Of a DNA stretch of 64,000 nt, positions 38,761-47,968 are shown one piece after another; the first letter of the stretch is position 1, and each line of letters begins with the position of its first letter. The DNA lies in the NCBI GenBank assembly GCA_030247675.1, contig JAOTRX010000003.1, forward strand, positions 310,001-374,000, written 5' to 3'. Origin of the DNA: Desulforhopalus sp. GTDB taxonomy: Bacteria > Desulfobacterota > Desulfobulbia > Desulfobulbales > Desulfocapsaceae. A program made the translations under genes and the position numbers. Under the pieces are notes generated by a model. That model made no database searches. It was given only the letters and a program-made list of their open reading frames with translations, and had not been told where the DNA came from.

Positions 38761-39690
38761 ATGGCCATTCCCACTTCCAGAACCCATGAGGCGGCAACTC
38801 TGCATTTTTTCCAGGAGCGCTGCAACGGCTGCGGTCTGTGTGTCCAGGTTTGCAAGGATTTTGGTATCCGATTGGTTGATGGCAAGGCGCAGCAGGTGTC
38901 TGATACCTCTATTTTTGGTTGTATCGCCTGTGGTCACTGCATGGCGATCTGCCCGCAGGAGGCGATTATGGTGGATGGCCGCTGCCTCTCGGCGGACGAT
39001 CTCACCCCACTGCCGGCCCGCGGCGAGGCAGCCGATTACCAAGGATTTCTGAGACTTCTACAGCGCCGCCGGTCTATTCGCGAATTTAAGGACAAGGTCG
39101 TAGAAGGGGAGGTGATCGACCAGGTGCTGGAGGCGGTTCGCACCGCCCCTATGGGCTTGCCGCCCTCGGATGTCCATGTCCTGGTGCTTGACACCAAGGC
39201 AAAGGTCCGCAGGTTTTCGCAAGACTTCTGCACCTATCTGGAAGGCTTGAAGTGGCTGGTTTCGGGATGGTTTCTCGCCCTGATGCGGCCCTTCTGGGGC
39301 AAGGCCAATGATACCCTGTTTCGCGATTTCGTCCGGCCGCTTATCTATTCCTATACCGGGGCAATGGCCCGCGGCGAGGACCTCGTCACCTACGATGCCC
39401 CGGTTGCCCTGTATTTTTATGGATCGCCTTTCAGCGATCCGGCCGATCCCATCGTTGCCGCCTCCTATGCCATGCTTGCCGCCGAGTCGCTGGGACTAGG
39501 CACCTGCATGCTTGGAGGCTTCCACCCGCTCATTCAGAATGGCCGGGCAGCCCGGCGCTTCCGGGAGGAACAGGGGATCCGCTATCCCAGCCGGGAAGGG
39601 CTGATTGTTATCATGGGCTACCCCCGCGTGGTGTATCAGAGAGGCATACGCCGCAGTCTTGCGGCCATCGATAGATATACGGGGCCATGA
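38761..39690 (+). CDS. Nitroreductase family protein with N-terminal 2[4Fe-4S] ferredoxin domain
   Basis: The 309-residue protein starts with a bacterial ferredoxin domain (CNGCGLCVQVCKDFG and CIACGHCMAICPQEA, residues about 20-70), followed by an FMN-binding nitroreductase domain (RRRSIREFKDKVVEGEVIDQVLEAVRTAPMG, then AAESLGLGTCMLGGF and IVIMGYPRVVYQRG). Such fusions are frequent in anaerobes and reduce unknown substrates with ferredoxin-level electrons. The ATG at 38761 follows AGGAGAACGACCG; the open frame reaches further upstream without support. Confidence 0.9.
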   Translation: MAIPTSRTHEAATLHFFQERCNGCGLCVQVCKDFGIRLVDGKAQQVSDTSIFGCIACGHCMAICPQEAIMVDGRCLSADDLTPLPARGEAADYQGFLRLLQRRRSIREFKDKVVEGEVIDQVLEAVRTAPMGLPPSDVHVLVLDTKAKVRRFSQDFCTYLEGLKWLVSGWFLALMRPFWGKANDTLFRDFVRPLIYSYTGAMARGEDLVTYDAPVALYFYGSPFSDPADPIVAASYAMLAAESLGLGTCMLGGFHPLIQNGRAARRFREEQGIRYPSREGLIVIMGYPRVVYQRGIRRSLAAIDRYTGP

Positions 39691-39755
39691 GCGAAGCCGA
39701 TCGTCGTGCAATTCAAGAAAAATACATAGATTGACTGGCAATTCTATTAAAAAAT

Positions 39756-39817
39756 GACCGCGGTCGATATTTTCCCTTGACGATTTTTGGGTTGCGGTTA
39801 TATTTCCGACTGCAGTC
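39756..39817 (+). promoter_or_regulatory. Promoter and paired palindromic operator candidates of the TetR-efflux operon
   Basis: Two related 10-bp palindromes, GACCGCGGTC (39756-39765) and GACTGCAGTC (39808-39817), flank a promoter-like pair TTGACG (39777-39782) and TATATT (39799-39804) with 16-bp spacing. The second palindrome would cover the transcription start, a normal position for a TetR-family operator. Confidence 0.55.
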
Positions 39818-39841
39818 AACTTTCATTCCCATAAGGACACC

Positions 39842-40447
39842 ATGGCAGGCGTACGAGAAACAAAAAAACAGCAAACCCGCAAGGCAATCATGCGGGCAGC
39901 GATGACCCTCTTTAGTGAAAAGGGTTTCGATAAAACCAGTATTGAAGAACTGGCAAAGGCAGCGGGCATTGGCAAGGGCACCATTTACGGCTACTTCCAG
40001 ACCAAGATGGACATCCTCCATGCCTTCTGCGAGGACGAGCTGGAATGTCTGCATCAGGAACTGACCAGCAGCGCCGACCGGGAAATTCCATTTTTGCAGC
40101 AGATGGTGAGCATCTATATGTCGGAATTCCGGCACATAACCGAGAACCGTGAATTTGCCCGCCTGTTCATGCGGGAGACCGCCTTCCCCCGCGGCGTCGA
40201 TCTCGACAAGCACCTCGAACACGAAAACGATTATTTTAAACTGCTTTTCCCGCTCTTGGAAAAAGCCCAAGAACGCGGCGAACTGCGTAAGGACCTGGAC
40301 CTCCTCTATATTACCGGACATTTTTATGGGCTGTATCTGCTGCTAGTGTCCGCCTGGTGCAGCGGCAGGGTACAGACCGACGAGGCAGAACAGGCCCTCG
40401 AAGCCCTCTTCCGTCAAGCGATGGAAGGTCTGCAGCCTCGGTCTTAA
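39842..40447 (+). CDS. TetR/AcrR-family transcriptional regulator
   Basis: The 201-residue protein has a TetR-type HTH near its N-terminus (RKAIMRAAMTLFSEKGFDKTSIEELAKAAGIGKGTIYGYFQTK, residues about 13-55) and a helical ligand-binding domain. It is the first gene of an operon with adaptor, RND pump and outer-membrane channel genes, so it is probably the local repressor of that pump, relieved by a pump substrate. AAGGACACC precedes the ATG. Paired palindromes at 39756-39817 are its likely operators. Confidence 0.92.
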   Translation: MAGVRETKKQQTRKAIMRAAMTLFSEKGFDKTSIEELAKAAGIGKGTIYGYFQTKMDILHAFCEDELECLHQELTSSADREIPFLQQMVSIYMSEFRHITENREFARLFMRETAFPRGVDLDKHLEHENDYFKLLFPLLEKAQERGELRKDLDLLYITGHFYGLYLLLVSAWCSGRVQTDEAEQALEALFRQAMEGLQPRS

Positions 40448-40469
40448 CATCTTTTAAAAGGTATATTCC

Positions 40470-41621
40470 ATGAACCACCAGAATGCCGCCCCGCGCACGG
40501 CCCGGGCAAAAATCGTCTACTTTGTCTGGAACAACCTGCCGCGATTCACCCTCCTCGCCCTGATCGTTCTGGTCATTCTTCTTGCCGGCATGATCAAAAA
40601 GGAGACTGCGGCGATTGCAACCTCCAAGGCTGATGCCCTGAAGCAAGAGCGTCCACCGATCAACGCGGTGACCCTTGCCCTGCAGCCGGGGATCATCCAT
40701 GACCGGATCAACCTGCCCGGCAACATTGAGCCGTGGACCACCCTGTCGCTGCTGGCGAAAATAAGTGGGACGATTGCCGAGATCCACGTCCGTGAGGGGC
40801 AGAAGGTGAAAAAAGGCGACGTTCTTCTGCGGATTGACGATGAGGACTACAGCATAGCCGTCGACCGGGCCAAGGCCGCCTACCAATTGGCGAAGGCCGA
40901 ATACGAGAGGGATAAGGCCATTTATGCCAAGGGGGTCATTCCTACTGCCGAGCTTGACACCAATAAAACCAGGATGGACACCGCCCGGGCCGACTATGAA
41001 AATGCCCAGCTGCAGCTGGCCCGCTGCATGGTGACCGCGCCGATGCAGGGCGTGGTGCGCAAGCTGGATGCCAAGGTCGGTCTGCATTTGGCGGTGGGTG
41101 ATCCGATTGCCGAGATCCTCGAAATCGACCGGCTGAAGGCGGTGGTCGGGATCCCGGAATCGGAGGTAACGGCGGTGCGCGGCATCGACGCCATCGATAT
41201 TAGCCTCCAGGCCCTCGGCGACCGTATCGTTTCCGGCAAGGTCCACTTCCTGTCATCCTCGCCCGACACCGTAGCCCGGCTGTTTCGTCTTGAACTGGCC
41301 ATCGACAACAGCGCCGGGGAGATCCTGCCGGGGATGTTTTTTCGTGCCGACGTGGTGAAGAGAACCGTGCCGGATGCTCTCGTCATCCCCTTTTACAGCG
41401 TCATCTCCAGGAACAAAGAACAATACGTATATGTTGAGGAAGACGGAACGGTGAAAAAGAAAAACGTCCGTCTCGGCATCATGGAAAAATGGATGGTGCA
41501 GGTCGTTGAAGGGCTGCAGGCTGGTGAAAAACTCCTTGTCGAAGGCCACCGCGACGTCGAGGACCAGCAGAAGGTGAAGGTGGTCAAGGCCGCTGCCGAT
41601 ATAAAGGAACTGACACTATGA
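40470..41621 (+). CDS. RND efflux periplasmic adaptor subunit
   Basis: The 383-residue protein has one membrane anchor (LLALIVLVILLAGMI), the barrel-sandwich motifs KISGTIAEIHVREGQKVKKGD and APMQGVVRKLDAKVGLHLAVGD, a helical hairpin between them and a C-terminal beta-barrel/membrane-proximal domain (LVIPFYSVI...GLQAGEKLLVEGHRDVED). It links the pump encoded next to the outer-membrane channel. Its stop overlaps the pump gene's start by four bases. Confidence 0.93.
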   Translation: MNHQNAAPRTARAKIVYFVWNNLPRFTLLALIVLVILLAGMIKKETAAIATSKADALKQERPPINAVTLALQPGIIHDRINLPGNIEPWTTLSLLAKISGTIAEIHVREGQKVKKGDVLLRIDDEDYSIAVDRAKAAYQLAKAEYERDKAIYAKGVIPTAELDTNKTRMDTARADYENAQLQLARCMVTAPMQGVVRKLDAKVGLHLAVGDPIAEILEIDRLKAVVGIPESEVTAVRGIDAIDISLQALGDRIVSGKVHFLSSSPDTVARLFRLELAIDNSAGEILPGMFFRADVVKRTVPDALVIPFYSVISRNKEQYVYVEEDGTVKKKNVRLGIMEKWMVQVVEGLQAGEKLLVEGHRDVEDQQKVKVVKAAADIKELTL

Positions 41622-44600
41622 TCGTTTCCGATACCGCCGTTAAAAACAGCACCACCGTTTTTGTCCTGTCGGTGCTGCTGATCATCTTCGGCATCTACTG
41701 CTATCAGGCCTTGCCGCGCGAGAGCGAGCCGGACATCACTATTCCCAATGTCTTTATCTCGACTGAGTACAAAGGTGTATCGCCTACCGACATCGAGACG
41801 GCGATAACCGTTGAGATCGAGAAGAAGCTGAAGGGACTTGAGGGCCTGAAGAAGATCTCCTCAATCAGCGCCGAGGGCAAGTCGATGATCAACGTCGAGT
41901 TCGTCACCGGCATTGATATCGACAAGGCCTTGCAGGACGTCAAGGACAAGGTCGACGAGGCGAAGGGTGATCTCCCCAATGACCTTGAGGATGACCCCTC
42001 GGTCTTTGAGGTCAACCTGTCGCAGATGCCGATCATCGTTCTGTCCCTGTCCGGTACCTGCGGTCTATCCTGCCTGAAGGAGGTTGCCGATGATCTGCAG
42101 GACGAGATTGAGGCTATTACCGGGGTCATGGAGGTAGAGATCAACGGCGGCCTGACTCGGGAGATACGGGTTGAGGTCATTCCGGAAAAACTTTCCTACT
42201 ACGGTCTGACCATCAGCAGCCTACAGAACGCCGTGAAAAGCGAAAACACCAATACCTCGGGCGGGGCCATCCGTCTTGGTCAGGGCCGCTTTCAGCTGCG
42301 GGTGCCCGGTGAATTCAAGACCCCGGAGGAGATCTACGGCCTGGTCATCGGCACCCATAAAGGCCAGCCGGTGTACCTGAAGGATGTCGCCGAGGTTATC
42401 GACGGCTTCAAGGAGGAGACCAGCATCTCCCGCTTGAACGGCCGGGATTCGGTCAATCTGGCGATCAAGAAACGGGCAGGGGAAAACATTATCACCATCA
42501 GCAAGCAGGTCGACAAGATCCTCGACAAGGAGCAACGGAAGTGGCCGAGCGGCACCAAGATCACCAAGGTCCTTGATAAATCCAGGGATATCGAGGTGAT
42601 GATCGCCGACCTGGAAAATAATATCTACTCCGGCCTGGTCCTGGTGCTCCTCGTCATCTTCCTGTCGATGGGTTTTCGCAACGCCGTTTTGGTCAGTCTA
42701 TCCATCCCCTTTTCGATGTTCATCAGTTTTATTGTCCTCTATGCCCTGGGGATCACCCTGAACATGGTGGTGCTTTTCAGCCTGACCCTGGCCCTTGGCA
42801 TGCTCGTCGATAATGCCATTGTTATTATCGAAAACACCTACCGCTTCATGCAGCAGGGGGCAAGCCGGGTGCAGGCAGCGATGCGGGCGACGAGCGAGGT
42901 TGCCTGGCCGGTCATTGGTTCGACGGTGACCACCGTCGCGGCATTCTTTCCCATGCTCTACTGGCCGGGAATCATGGGCGAATTCATGCGTTTTCTGCCG
43001 ATCACCCTGATCGTCACCCTGACCGCCAGCCTCTTTGTCGCCCTGATCATCAATCCGGCCATGGGGTCGCTGTTTATGAAGATCAAGGGCCGGCCGGAGC
43101 ACAGCGGCATGACCATCGAAGAGATCTCGGCGGCGGTTGACAAACCGGCGGCAATCAAGGGCTTCTGGCTGACCCTGTACAGCAGGACCCTGACCGGGGC
43201 CCTGAGGAAACCCTTCACCGTCCTCGCCCTCAGCTTTACCGGTCTGATCCTCATGGTGGAGGTCTGGTTCCTGGTCATCGGTCTGGAAAAACCGGTGGAA
43301 TTCTTCCCCGATATTGATCCCAAGGGTTTCTACGTCAATATCGATACCCCGGAGGGGGCCGACCTTGACTATATCGACCGGATCATCCGGCGTATCGAAC
43401 TGGCCATTTCCGGCCATGGCGAAGGTACAGGAAAAGAAGGCGGGCAGCAACTGACCTCGCTTCAGGCCCTGGCCCCCAAGGAATACACCAAACCGAATGG
43501 CGAAACATACCATGGTCCAAGTGACCTGAAAAACGTCAAGGACGTCTACATGCAGGGGGTCGTCAGCGCCGCCGGCGGCTCGGCCTTCAGCGCCAATTCG
43601 CCCAATCATGTGGGCGTGCGCTTTATTGATCTGGAAGAACGCGGCGAGTCGTCATACACTACCGTCAACACTATCCGCGAGCGGGTCCGCGATATCCCCG
43701 GCGGCAAGATCACCATTGCCAAGGAGGAAGAGGGGCCGCCGACCGGTGCCCCGATCAACCTGGAAATCTCCGGCCCGGACTTTGAGGTCCTCGGTAAGAT
43801 AGCCAAACAGGTCAAGGATGTCCTCAGCCAGATCCCCTTTGTCGAGGATGTTCGCGATGATTTTGTCGAGGGCATCCCCTCGGTGCAGGTCAACGTTGAC
43901 CGACAGAAGGCGGCGCTTTTTGGGCTGACCACCGACATGATCGGCTTCGCCCTGAAGACCGCCTATAACGGACTGAACGTTTCCTCCTTTCGCCAGGGCA
44001 ACGATGATTATGATATCACCCTGCAGCTGAAGGAGGCTGACCGCAGGGTCGTCGATGTTCTCCATGAACTGCTGCTGCCCACGCCCTCCGGTGAAACGGT
44101 GCCGCTGACGACGGTCGCTAAGATCACCTTTGCCGGTTCGATCGGCGACATCAACCGCATCAATAACCAGCGGGTGGTGACGGTCAAGGCCAATATCGAA
44201 GAAACCAAGACCACCGGCCCGGTGGTGCGGGAAGAGGCGACAAAGTTCATCGACCAGGTCAACCTGCCGGCCGGCTACAATATGAAATTCACCGGTGAGC
44301 AGGATGAGCAGAAGGAGTCGGAGGACTTTCTCGGCAAGGCCTTTTTGGTCGCCCTGCTTCTTATCTTCCTGACCCTGGTGGCGATGTTCAACTCGGTGAG
44401 CCAGCCTTTTATCATCATGACCTCGGTCATCCTCTCCCTTGGCGGGGCCTTCCTCGGCCTTGTGGTGTTTCGCGCGCCCTTTGGCATTATCATGTCCGGG
44501 GTCGGGGTCATTTCTCTGGCCGGAGTCGTGGTCAATAACGCCATCGTTCTTCTTGACTACATCAATAAACTTCGGGAGCGGGGCTATGCCCTCAGCGATG

Positions 44601-44944
44601 CGGTGGTCTTTGCCGGAGTCACCCGGCTGCGGCCGGTGCTGCTCACCGCCATTACCACTATTCTCGGTCTTATTCCCATGGTAACCGGGGTTTCCTACGA
44701 TTTTCATACCTGGTCCATGGCCTGGGTGAGCGAATCGAGCCTATGGTGGAAGTCGATGGCCAATGTGGTTATCTTCGGCCTGTTCGTTGCCACCTTTTTA
44801 ACCCTTATCGTCGTCCCCACCCTCTATTATATCTCTGCCCGTTTTGTCGAGAAGCGGCAGGCGGCAGCAAAGCGGATAAAGGAACTGTACTGGCGGCCCT
44901 ATGCGCTATTGGCCGGTGAGCCGCGACCAGGAGAAGAAAAATAA
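41618..44944 (+). CDS. RND-family efflux pump, inner-membrane permease
   Basis: This 1108-residue protein is an AcrB-type transporter with twelve membrane helices and two large periplasmic loops. Recognisable segments are the opening AVKNSTTVFVLSVLLIIFGIYCY..LPRESEPDI, a proton-relay helix region GMLVDNAIVIIENTYR, and the C-terminal-half GVISLAGVVVNNAIVLLDYIN. It exports substrates by proton antiport through the adaptor and TolC-like channel. It is some 60-70 residues longer than typical HAE1 pumps, with extra sequence in the second periplasmic loop (around residues 600-680). Substrate is unknown. Confidence 0.94.
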   Translation: MIVSDTAVKNSTTVFVLSVLLIIFGIYCYQALPRESEPDITIPNVFISTEYKGVSPTDIETAITVEIEKKLKGLEGLKKISSISAEGKSMINVEFVTGIDIDKALQDVKDKVDEAKGDLPNDLEDDPSVFEVNLSQMPIIVLSLSGTCGLSCLKEVADDLQDEIEAITGVMEVEINGGLTREIRVEVIPEKLSYYGLTISSLQNAVKSENTNTSGGAIRLGQGRFQLRVPGEFKTPEEIYGLVIGTHKGQPVYLKDVAEVIDGFKEETSISRLNGRDSVNLAIKKRAGENIITISKQVDKILDKEQRKWPSGTKITKVLDKSRDIEVMIADLENNIYSGLVLVLLVIFLSMGFRNAVLVSLSIPFSMFISFIVLYALGITLNMVVLFSLTLALGMLVDNAIVIIENTYRFMQQGASRVQAAMRATSEVAWPVIGSTVTTVAAFFPMLYWPGIMGEFMRFLPITLIVTLTASLFVALIINPAMGSLFMKIKGRPEHSGMTIEEISAAVDKPAAIKGFWLTLYSRTLTGALRKPFTVLALSFTGLILMVEVWFLVIGLEKPVEFFPDIDPKGFYVNIDTPEGADLDYIDRIIRRIELAISGHGEGTGKEGGQQLTSLQALAPKEYTKPNGETYHGPSDLKNVKDVYMQGVVSAAGGSAFSANSPNHVGVRFIDLEERGESSYTTVNTIRERVRDIPGGKITIAKEEEGPPTGAPINLEISGPDFEVLGKIAKQVKDVLSQIPFVEDVRDDFVEGIPSVQVNVDRQKAALFGLTTDMIGFALKTAYNGLNVSSFRQGNDDYDITLQLKEADRRVVDVLHELLLPTPSGETVPLTTVAKITFAGSIGDINRINNQRVVTVKANIEETKTTGPVVREEATKFIDQVNLPAGYNMKFTGEQDEQKESEDFLGKAFLVALLLIFLTLVAMFNSVSQPFIIMTSVILSLGGAFLGLVVFRAPFGIIMSGVGVISLAGVVVNNAIVLLDYINKLRERGYALSDAVVFAGVTRLRPVLLTAITTILGLIPMVTGVSYDFHTWSMAWVSESSLWWKSMANVVIFGLFVATFLTLIVVPTLYYISARFVEKRQAAAKRIKELYWRPYALLAGEPRPGEEK

Positions 44945-46407
44945 TGCTACTATTCAGATATCTTTTTATTGCGCTGGTGCTGGTGTTTGCAGTTCCGAGT
45001 GCGTGTCTGGCTGCGGCGCAGGCGGCAGGTGGTACCAAGCTGACCCTGGCCGAGGCGGTACAGTTGGCTCTTGCCAATAATATCGGGTTGCAGCTGCAAA
45101 AAGACGATGTGAGCTCGGCAGAAGGGGCAAAAGAGGCCGCCGAGGGCGAATTTGATGTTGTCGCCAAGGGGGAGGGTGGTGCTGAAAGTCAGGAAAAGAC
45201 CCCGCTCATCCCTGGTGAGTCGGAGGAAGATAAAACCGCCCAGTGGGCAATGGGCCTGCAGAAGAAGCTGACCACCGGCACCGAGGTCAGCCTCAACTGG
45301 ACCAACAGCCGCTTTTCCAGTACACCGGAGACAACCATTTTCGATCCGGTCTACAACACCGGCCTGACCCTCGGGTTGCGCCAACCCCTTCTCCAGGGCT
45401 TCGGCACCGATCGGCAGACCGCCGCCATGCGCGCCTCGGAAAAGAATCTCGCCGCCGCCACCTTTATGGTAAGCGCCGAGGCCGCCAATCTTGCGGCAAA
45501 GGTAAAGAACGCCTATTGGAACCTGGTGTATGCCTGGCAGGACAAGTCGGTCAAGGAGTTGTCGCTTGCCCTTGGGCAAAGGCTTCTCGCAGAGACCGAG
45601 GAGAAGATTCGCGCCGGTAAGCTGGCACCGGTCGACATCTACCAGCCGCAATCGGAGGTCGCCCGCCGCGAGGAAAGCCTTATCTCTGCCGACCGGGCCA
45701 TTGGCCTGTATGAGGATGAGTTGAAGCTCTTGGTCAACAGCCGCGATTGGCATCTGCCCTTTATCCCGGCCGACCTGCCGCCGACCGCCGGGGTGGAACC
45801 TGACCCGCAGGCGGTTCTGGAGAACGCCTTGCGCAGCAGACCCGATCTGCAGGCGGCGCAACTGGCCATCGATGCGGCGAGAATCCAAGAGGAAGTGGCC
45901 CTTGATAACACCAGGCCCTCTCTTGCCCTGGTTGGTTTGGTCGGCCAGGGTGGCACGGATGACGGCTACGGCGACTCTATGGATGATGCGGTCGACAACC
46001 CAAAGACCCAGTGGCAGGCAGGCCTCGCTTTTTCCATGCCCCTGCAGAATAGCGGTGCCAAAGGTCTGCATCGCCAGGCCAGTGCCGCTCACAACAAGGC
46101 GAAGAACTCGGCCGAGCTCCTCCGTCTGCAGATCCAGCAAAGCGTCCGGACGACGGTTCGCGACGTGCAACTGGCGCAGAAGACCATGGAGGCAACGAAA
46201 AAGACCTCCCTTGCCTCCAGCAAGCGCCTTGAGGCCGAACAGGAGAAATTCGCTGTCGGACGGGCCACCACCTTTGACGTCCTGACCGCCCAGGAGGCAT
46301 ATGCCAAGGCCCTCAGTCAGGAAAAGCAAAGCGAAGTCGGCTATGCCCAGGCTCTGGCTGAGCTCGACCGTATCCAGGGGCAGGTGACAACGGGGGCAAA
46401 TCTATGA
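44944..46407 (+). CDS. TolC-family outer-membrane efflux protein
   Basis: The 487-residue protein begins with a signal peptide (FIALVLVFAVPSACLAA) and contains two outer-membrane efflux repeats: the first from KLTLAEAVQLALANNIGLQL to about residue 240, the second with ENALRSRPDLQAAQLAIDAARIQEE and the C-terminal TTFDVLTAQEAYAKALSQEK. It forms the outer-membrane duct of the tripartite pump. Its ATG overlaps the last base of the pump's stop codon, so the operon is tetR-adaptor-pump-channel. Confidence 0.93.
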   Translation: MLLFRYLFIALVLVFAVPSACLAAAQAAGGTKLTLAEAVQLALANNIGLQLQKDDVSSAEGAKEAAEGEFDVVAKGEGGAESQEKTPLIPGESEEDKTAQWAMGLQKKLTTGTEVSLNWTNSRFSSTPETTIFDPVYNTGLTLGLRQPLLQGFGTDRQTAAMRASEKNLAAATFMVSAEAANLAAKVKNAYWNLVYAWQDKSVKELSLALGQRLLAETEEKIRAGKLAPVDIYQPQSEVARREESLISADRAIGLYEDELKLLVNSRDWHLPFIPADLPPTAGVEPDPQAVLENALRSRPDLQAAQLAIDAARIQEEVALDNTRPSLALVGLVGQGGTDDGYGDSMDDAVDNPKTQWQAGLAFSMPLQNSGAKGLHRQASAAHNKAKNSAELLRLQIQQSVRTTVRDVQLAQKTMEATKKTSLASSKRLEAEQEKFAVGRATTFDVLTAQEAYAKALSQEKQSEVGYAQALAELDRIQGQVTTGANL

Positions 46408-46466
46408 TGGAGACCTGCCGCCGCATCGCCGGTCCAAACTGAAAGTCGGGATAAGGAGGAAGACCA

Positions 46467-46808
46467 TTGGCCTCGGATAAAAGCTTCGTTGATTTTGCCC
46501 TTGAACAGATGGCGGAAGCAGGGCAAATCACGTGCAAAAAAATGTTCGGCGAGTACGGCGTGTATTGCGATGGCAAGATCGTCGCCCTGGTGTGCGACAA
46601 CCGCCTCTTTATCAAACCGACCGCAGGTGGCCTCGCCTTTGCCGGCGCTATCGCCAAGGCCCCACCGTATCCCGGGGCCAAGGAGTATCTGCTGATCGAA
46701 GAACAGCTGGAAGACCCCGCATGGCTGGCCGAACTCGTCCGCATCACCGCCGCCGAGGTGGTGCCCAGCCCGCCGAAAAAGAAAAAGAGCTCAAAAGGCA
46801 AGGCATAA
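46467..46808 (+). CDS. TfoX/Sxy N-terminal-domain protein
   Basis: The 113-residue protein is a stand-alone TfoX N-terminal domain (SFVDFALEQMAEAGQITCKKMFGEYGVYCDGKIVALV, with LFIKPT and GAKEYLLIEEQLED) followed by a Lys-rich tail. In competent Proteobacteria the domain is part of a regulator; the function of the single-domain form is not known. It starts at TTG 46467 behind GGAGGAAGACCA; there is no suitable ATG. Confidence 0.82.
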   Translation: MASDKSFVDFALEQMAEAGQITCKKMFGEYGVYCDGKIVALVCDNRLFIKPTAGGLAFAGAIAKAPPYPGAKEYLLIEEQLEDPAWLAELVRITAAEVVPSPPKKKKSSKGKA

Positions 46809-46858
46809 GGGGCGACTATAACCATGCCGTAAAAATCCATCACCAGGGGGCGGGAAGA

Positions 46859-47281
46859 ATGCAGATAGACGACAGGAAGTGGAAGATGGTCCAGCGCCAT
46901 TTACGTTACAGCGATGAAGAGATGGCGCGGTTCAAGGATGATCCGCGCAACGGCGAGGTCCTTGCCGACAGTTCGAGGGTCATGAACAAACTGATCATTC
47001 TCGAAGTGGTTGCCTCGCACGGCTGCAACAGCAAGCACAAGGTCGGCGATCGTTTTTATTTCGACGCCCTCGGCAATCTCCTCACCGAACGCTGCCCGAA
47101 AAAGGTCTGCGGCTACTCCCTTAATGCGGCATTGATGATGGTCTTTACCGCCAATGAAATGCTCTTCGCCGGCATGGACCCCAACCAGATCCGCTTTAAA
47201 CGTGCCGGCTGCTTCGATGTCGGCCTGGAATGCGGCGGCTGGGGCAGAATCGTCCTGGAACTGCGGGTGGAAGAGCAATGA
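46859..47281 (+). CDS. TIGR04076-type small protein
   Basis: The 140-residue protein resembles the TIGR04076 family of small conserved proteins, with the Cys motifs GCNSKHKVGDRFYFDALGNLL, CPKKVCGYSLNAALM and the C-terminal AGCFDVGLECGGWGRIVLELRV. Its biochemical role is unknown. The ATG at 46859 has GGGGGCGGGAAG upstream; the frame is open further upstream through antisense-like sequence of no family. It lies directly before the ABC exporter genes and is probably co-transcribed with them. Confidence 0.75.
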   Translation: MQIDDRKWKMVQRHLRYSDEEMARFKDDPRNGEVLADSSRVMNKLIILEVVASHGCNSKHKVGDRFYFDALGNLLTERCPKKVCGYSLNAALMMVFTANEMLFAGMDPNQIRFKRAGCFDVGLECGGWGRIVLELRVEEQ

Positions 47282-47291
47282 AGGCAAGGCA

Positions 47292-47966
47292 ATGATCGAA
47301 CTCGTTGATATCTGCAGGACCTTTACCGTTGGCGGGCAGGAGGTGCGGGCCATGGACCATGTGTCGCTGACCATTGGCGCCGGCGAGTACCTGTCGATCA
47401 TGGGGCCGTCCGGGTCGGGAAAATCGACCCTGCTCAACATCATCGGACTGCTCGATACCCCGAACAGCGGCACCTATCGCCTCGACGGCCGCGATGTCAC
47501 CAGTCTTGGCGACGACCAGCTGGCGGCGACGCGCAGCCGGAAGATCGGCTTTATCTTCCAGTTTTTCCACCTCATCCCGAGATTGACCGCCGTCCAGAAC
47601 ATTGAACTGCCATTGATGCTGGCGGGGGTCCCCGCCCGCCAGCGCCACCTGCGCAGTGCCGCCCTTATCGACAGTTTTGGTCTTGGCGGGAGGAGCCATC
47701 ACCGTCCGGACGAGCTATCGGGCGGCCAGCGGCAGCGGGTGGCAATTGCCCGGGCGGTTATTAACCAGCCGGCGGTGCTCCTCGCCGACGAACCTACCGG
47801 CAACCTTGATCGCAGCTCCGGGGCGGAGATAATCGAGTTGCTCGAAGAACTCAATCGCGGCGGGCAGACCCTGGTGATCGTCACCCACGACCCGGAAATA
47901 GGCGAACGGGCAAGGCGGCGGGTGCGAGTCGTGGATGGTCGATTGGCCGCCGACACCGGGGGCTGA
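47292..47966 (+). CDS. ABC transporter ATP-binding protein (MacB/LolD type)
   Basis: The 224-residue ATPase has Walker A GPSGSGKSTLLN, Q-loop FIFQFFHLIPRLTA, signature LSGGQRQRVAIARA, Walker B LLADEPTGNLD and the H-loop VTHDP. The LTAVQNIELPL and PTGNLD region is typical of the MacB/LolD/FtsE group, which powers mechanotransmission-type exporters. Two permease genes follow immediately, the first only two bases downstream. The frame is open upstream to 47154, but the ATG at 47292 matches the family start. Confidence 0.93.
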   Translation: MIELVDICRTFTVGGQEVRAMDHVSLTIGAGEYLSIMGPSGSGKSTLLNIIGLLDTPNSGTYRLDGRDVTSLGDDQLAATRSRKIGFIFQFFHLIPRLTAVQNIELPLMLAGVPARQRHLRSAALIDSFGLGGRSHHRPDELSGGQRQRVAIARAVINQPAVLLADEPTGNLDRSSGAEIIELLEELNRGGQTLVIVTHDPEIGERARRRVRVVDGRLAADTGG

Positions 47967-47968
47967 CG

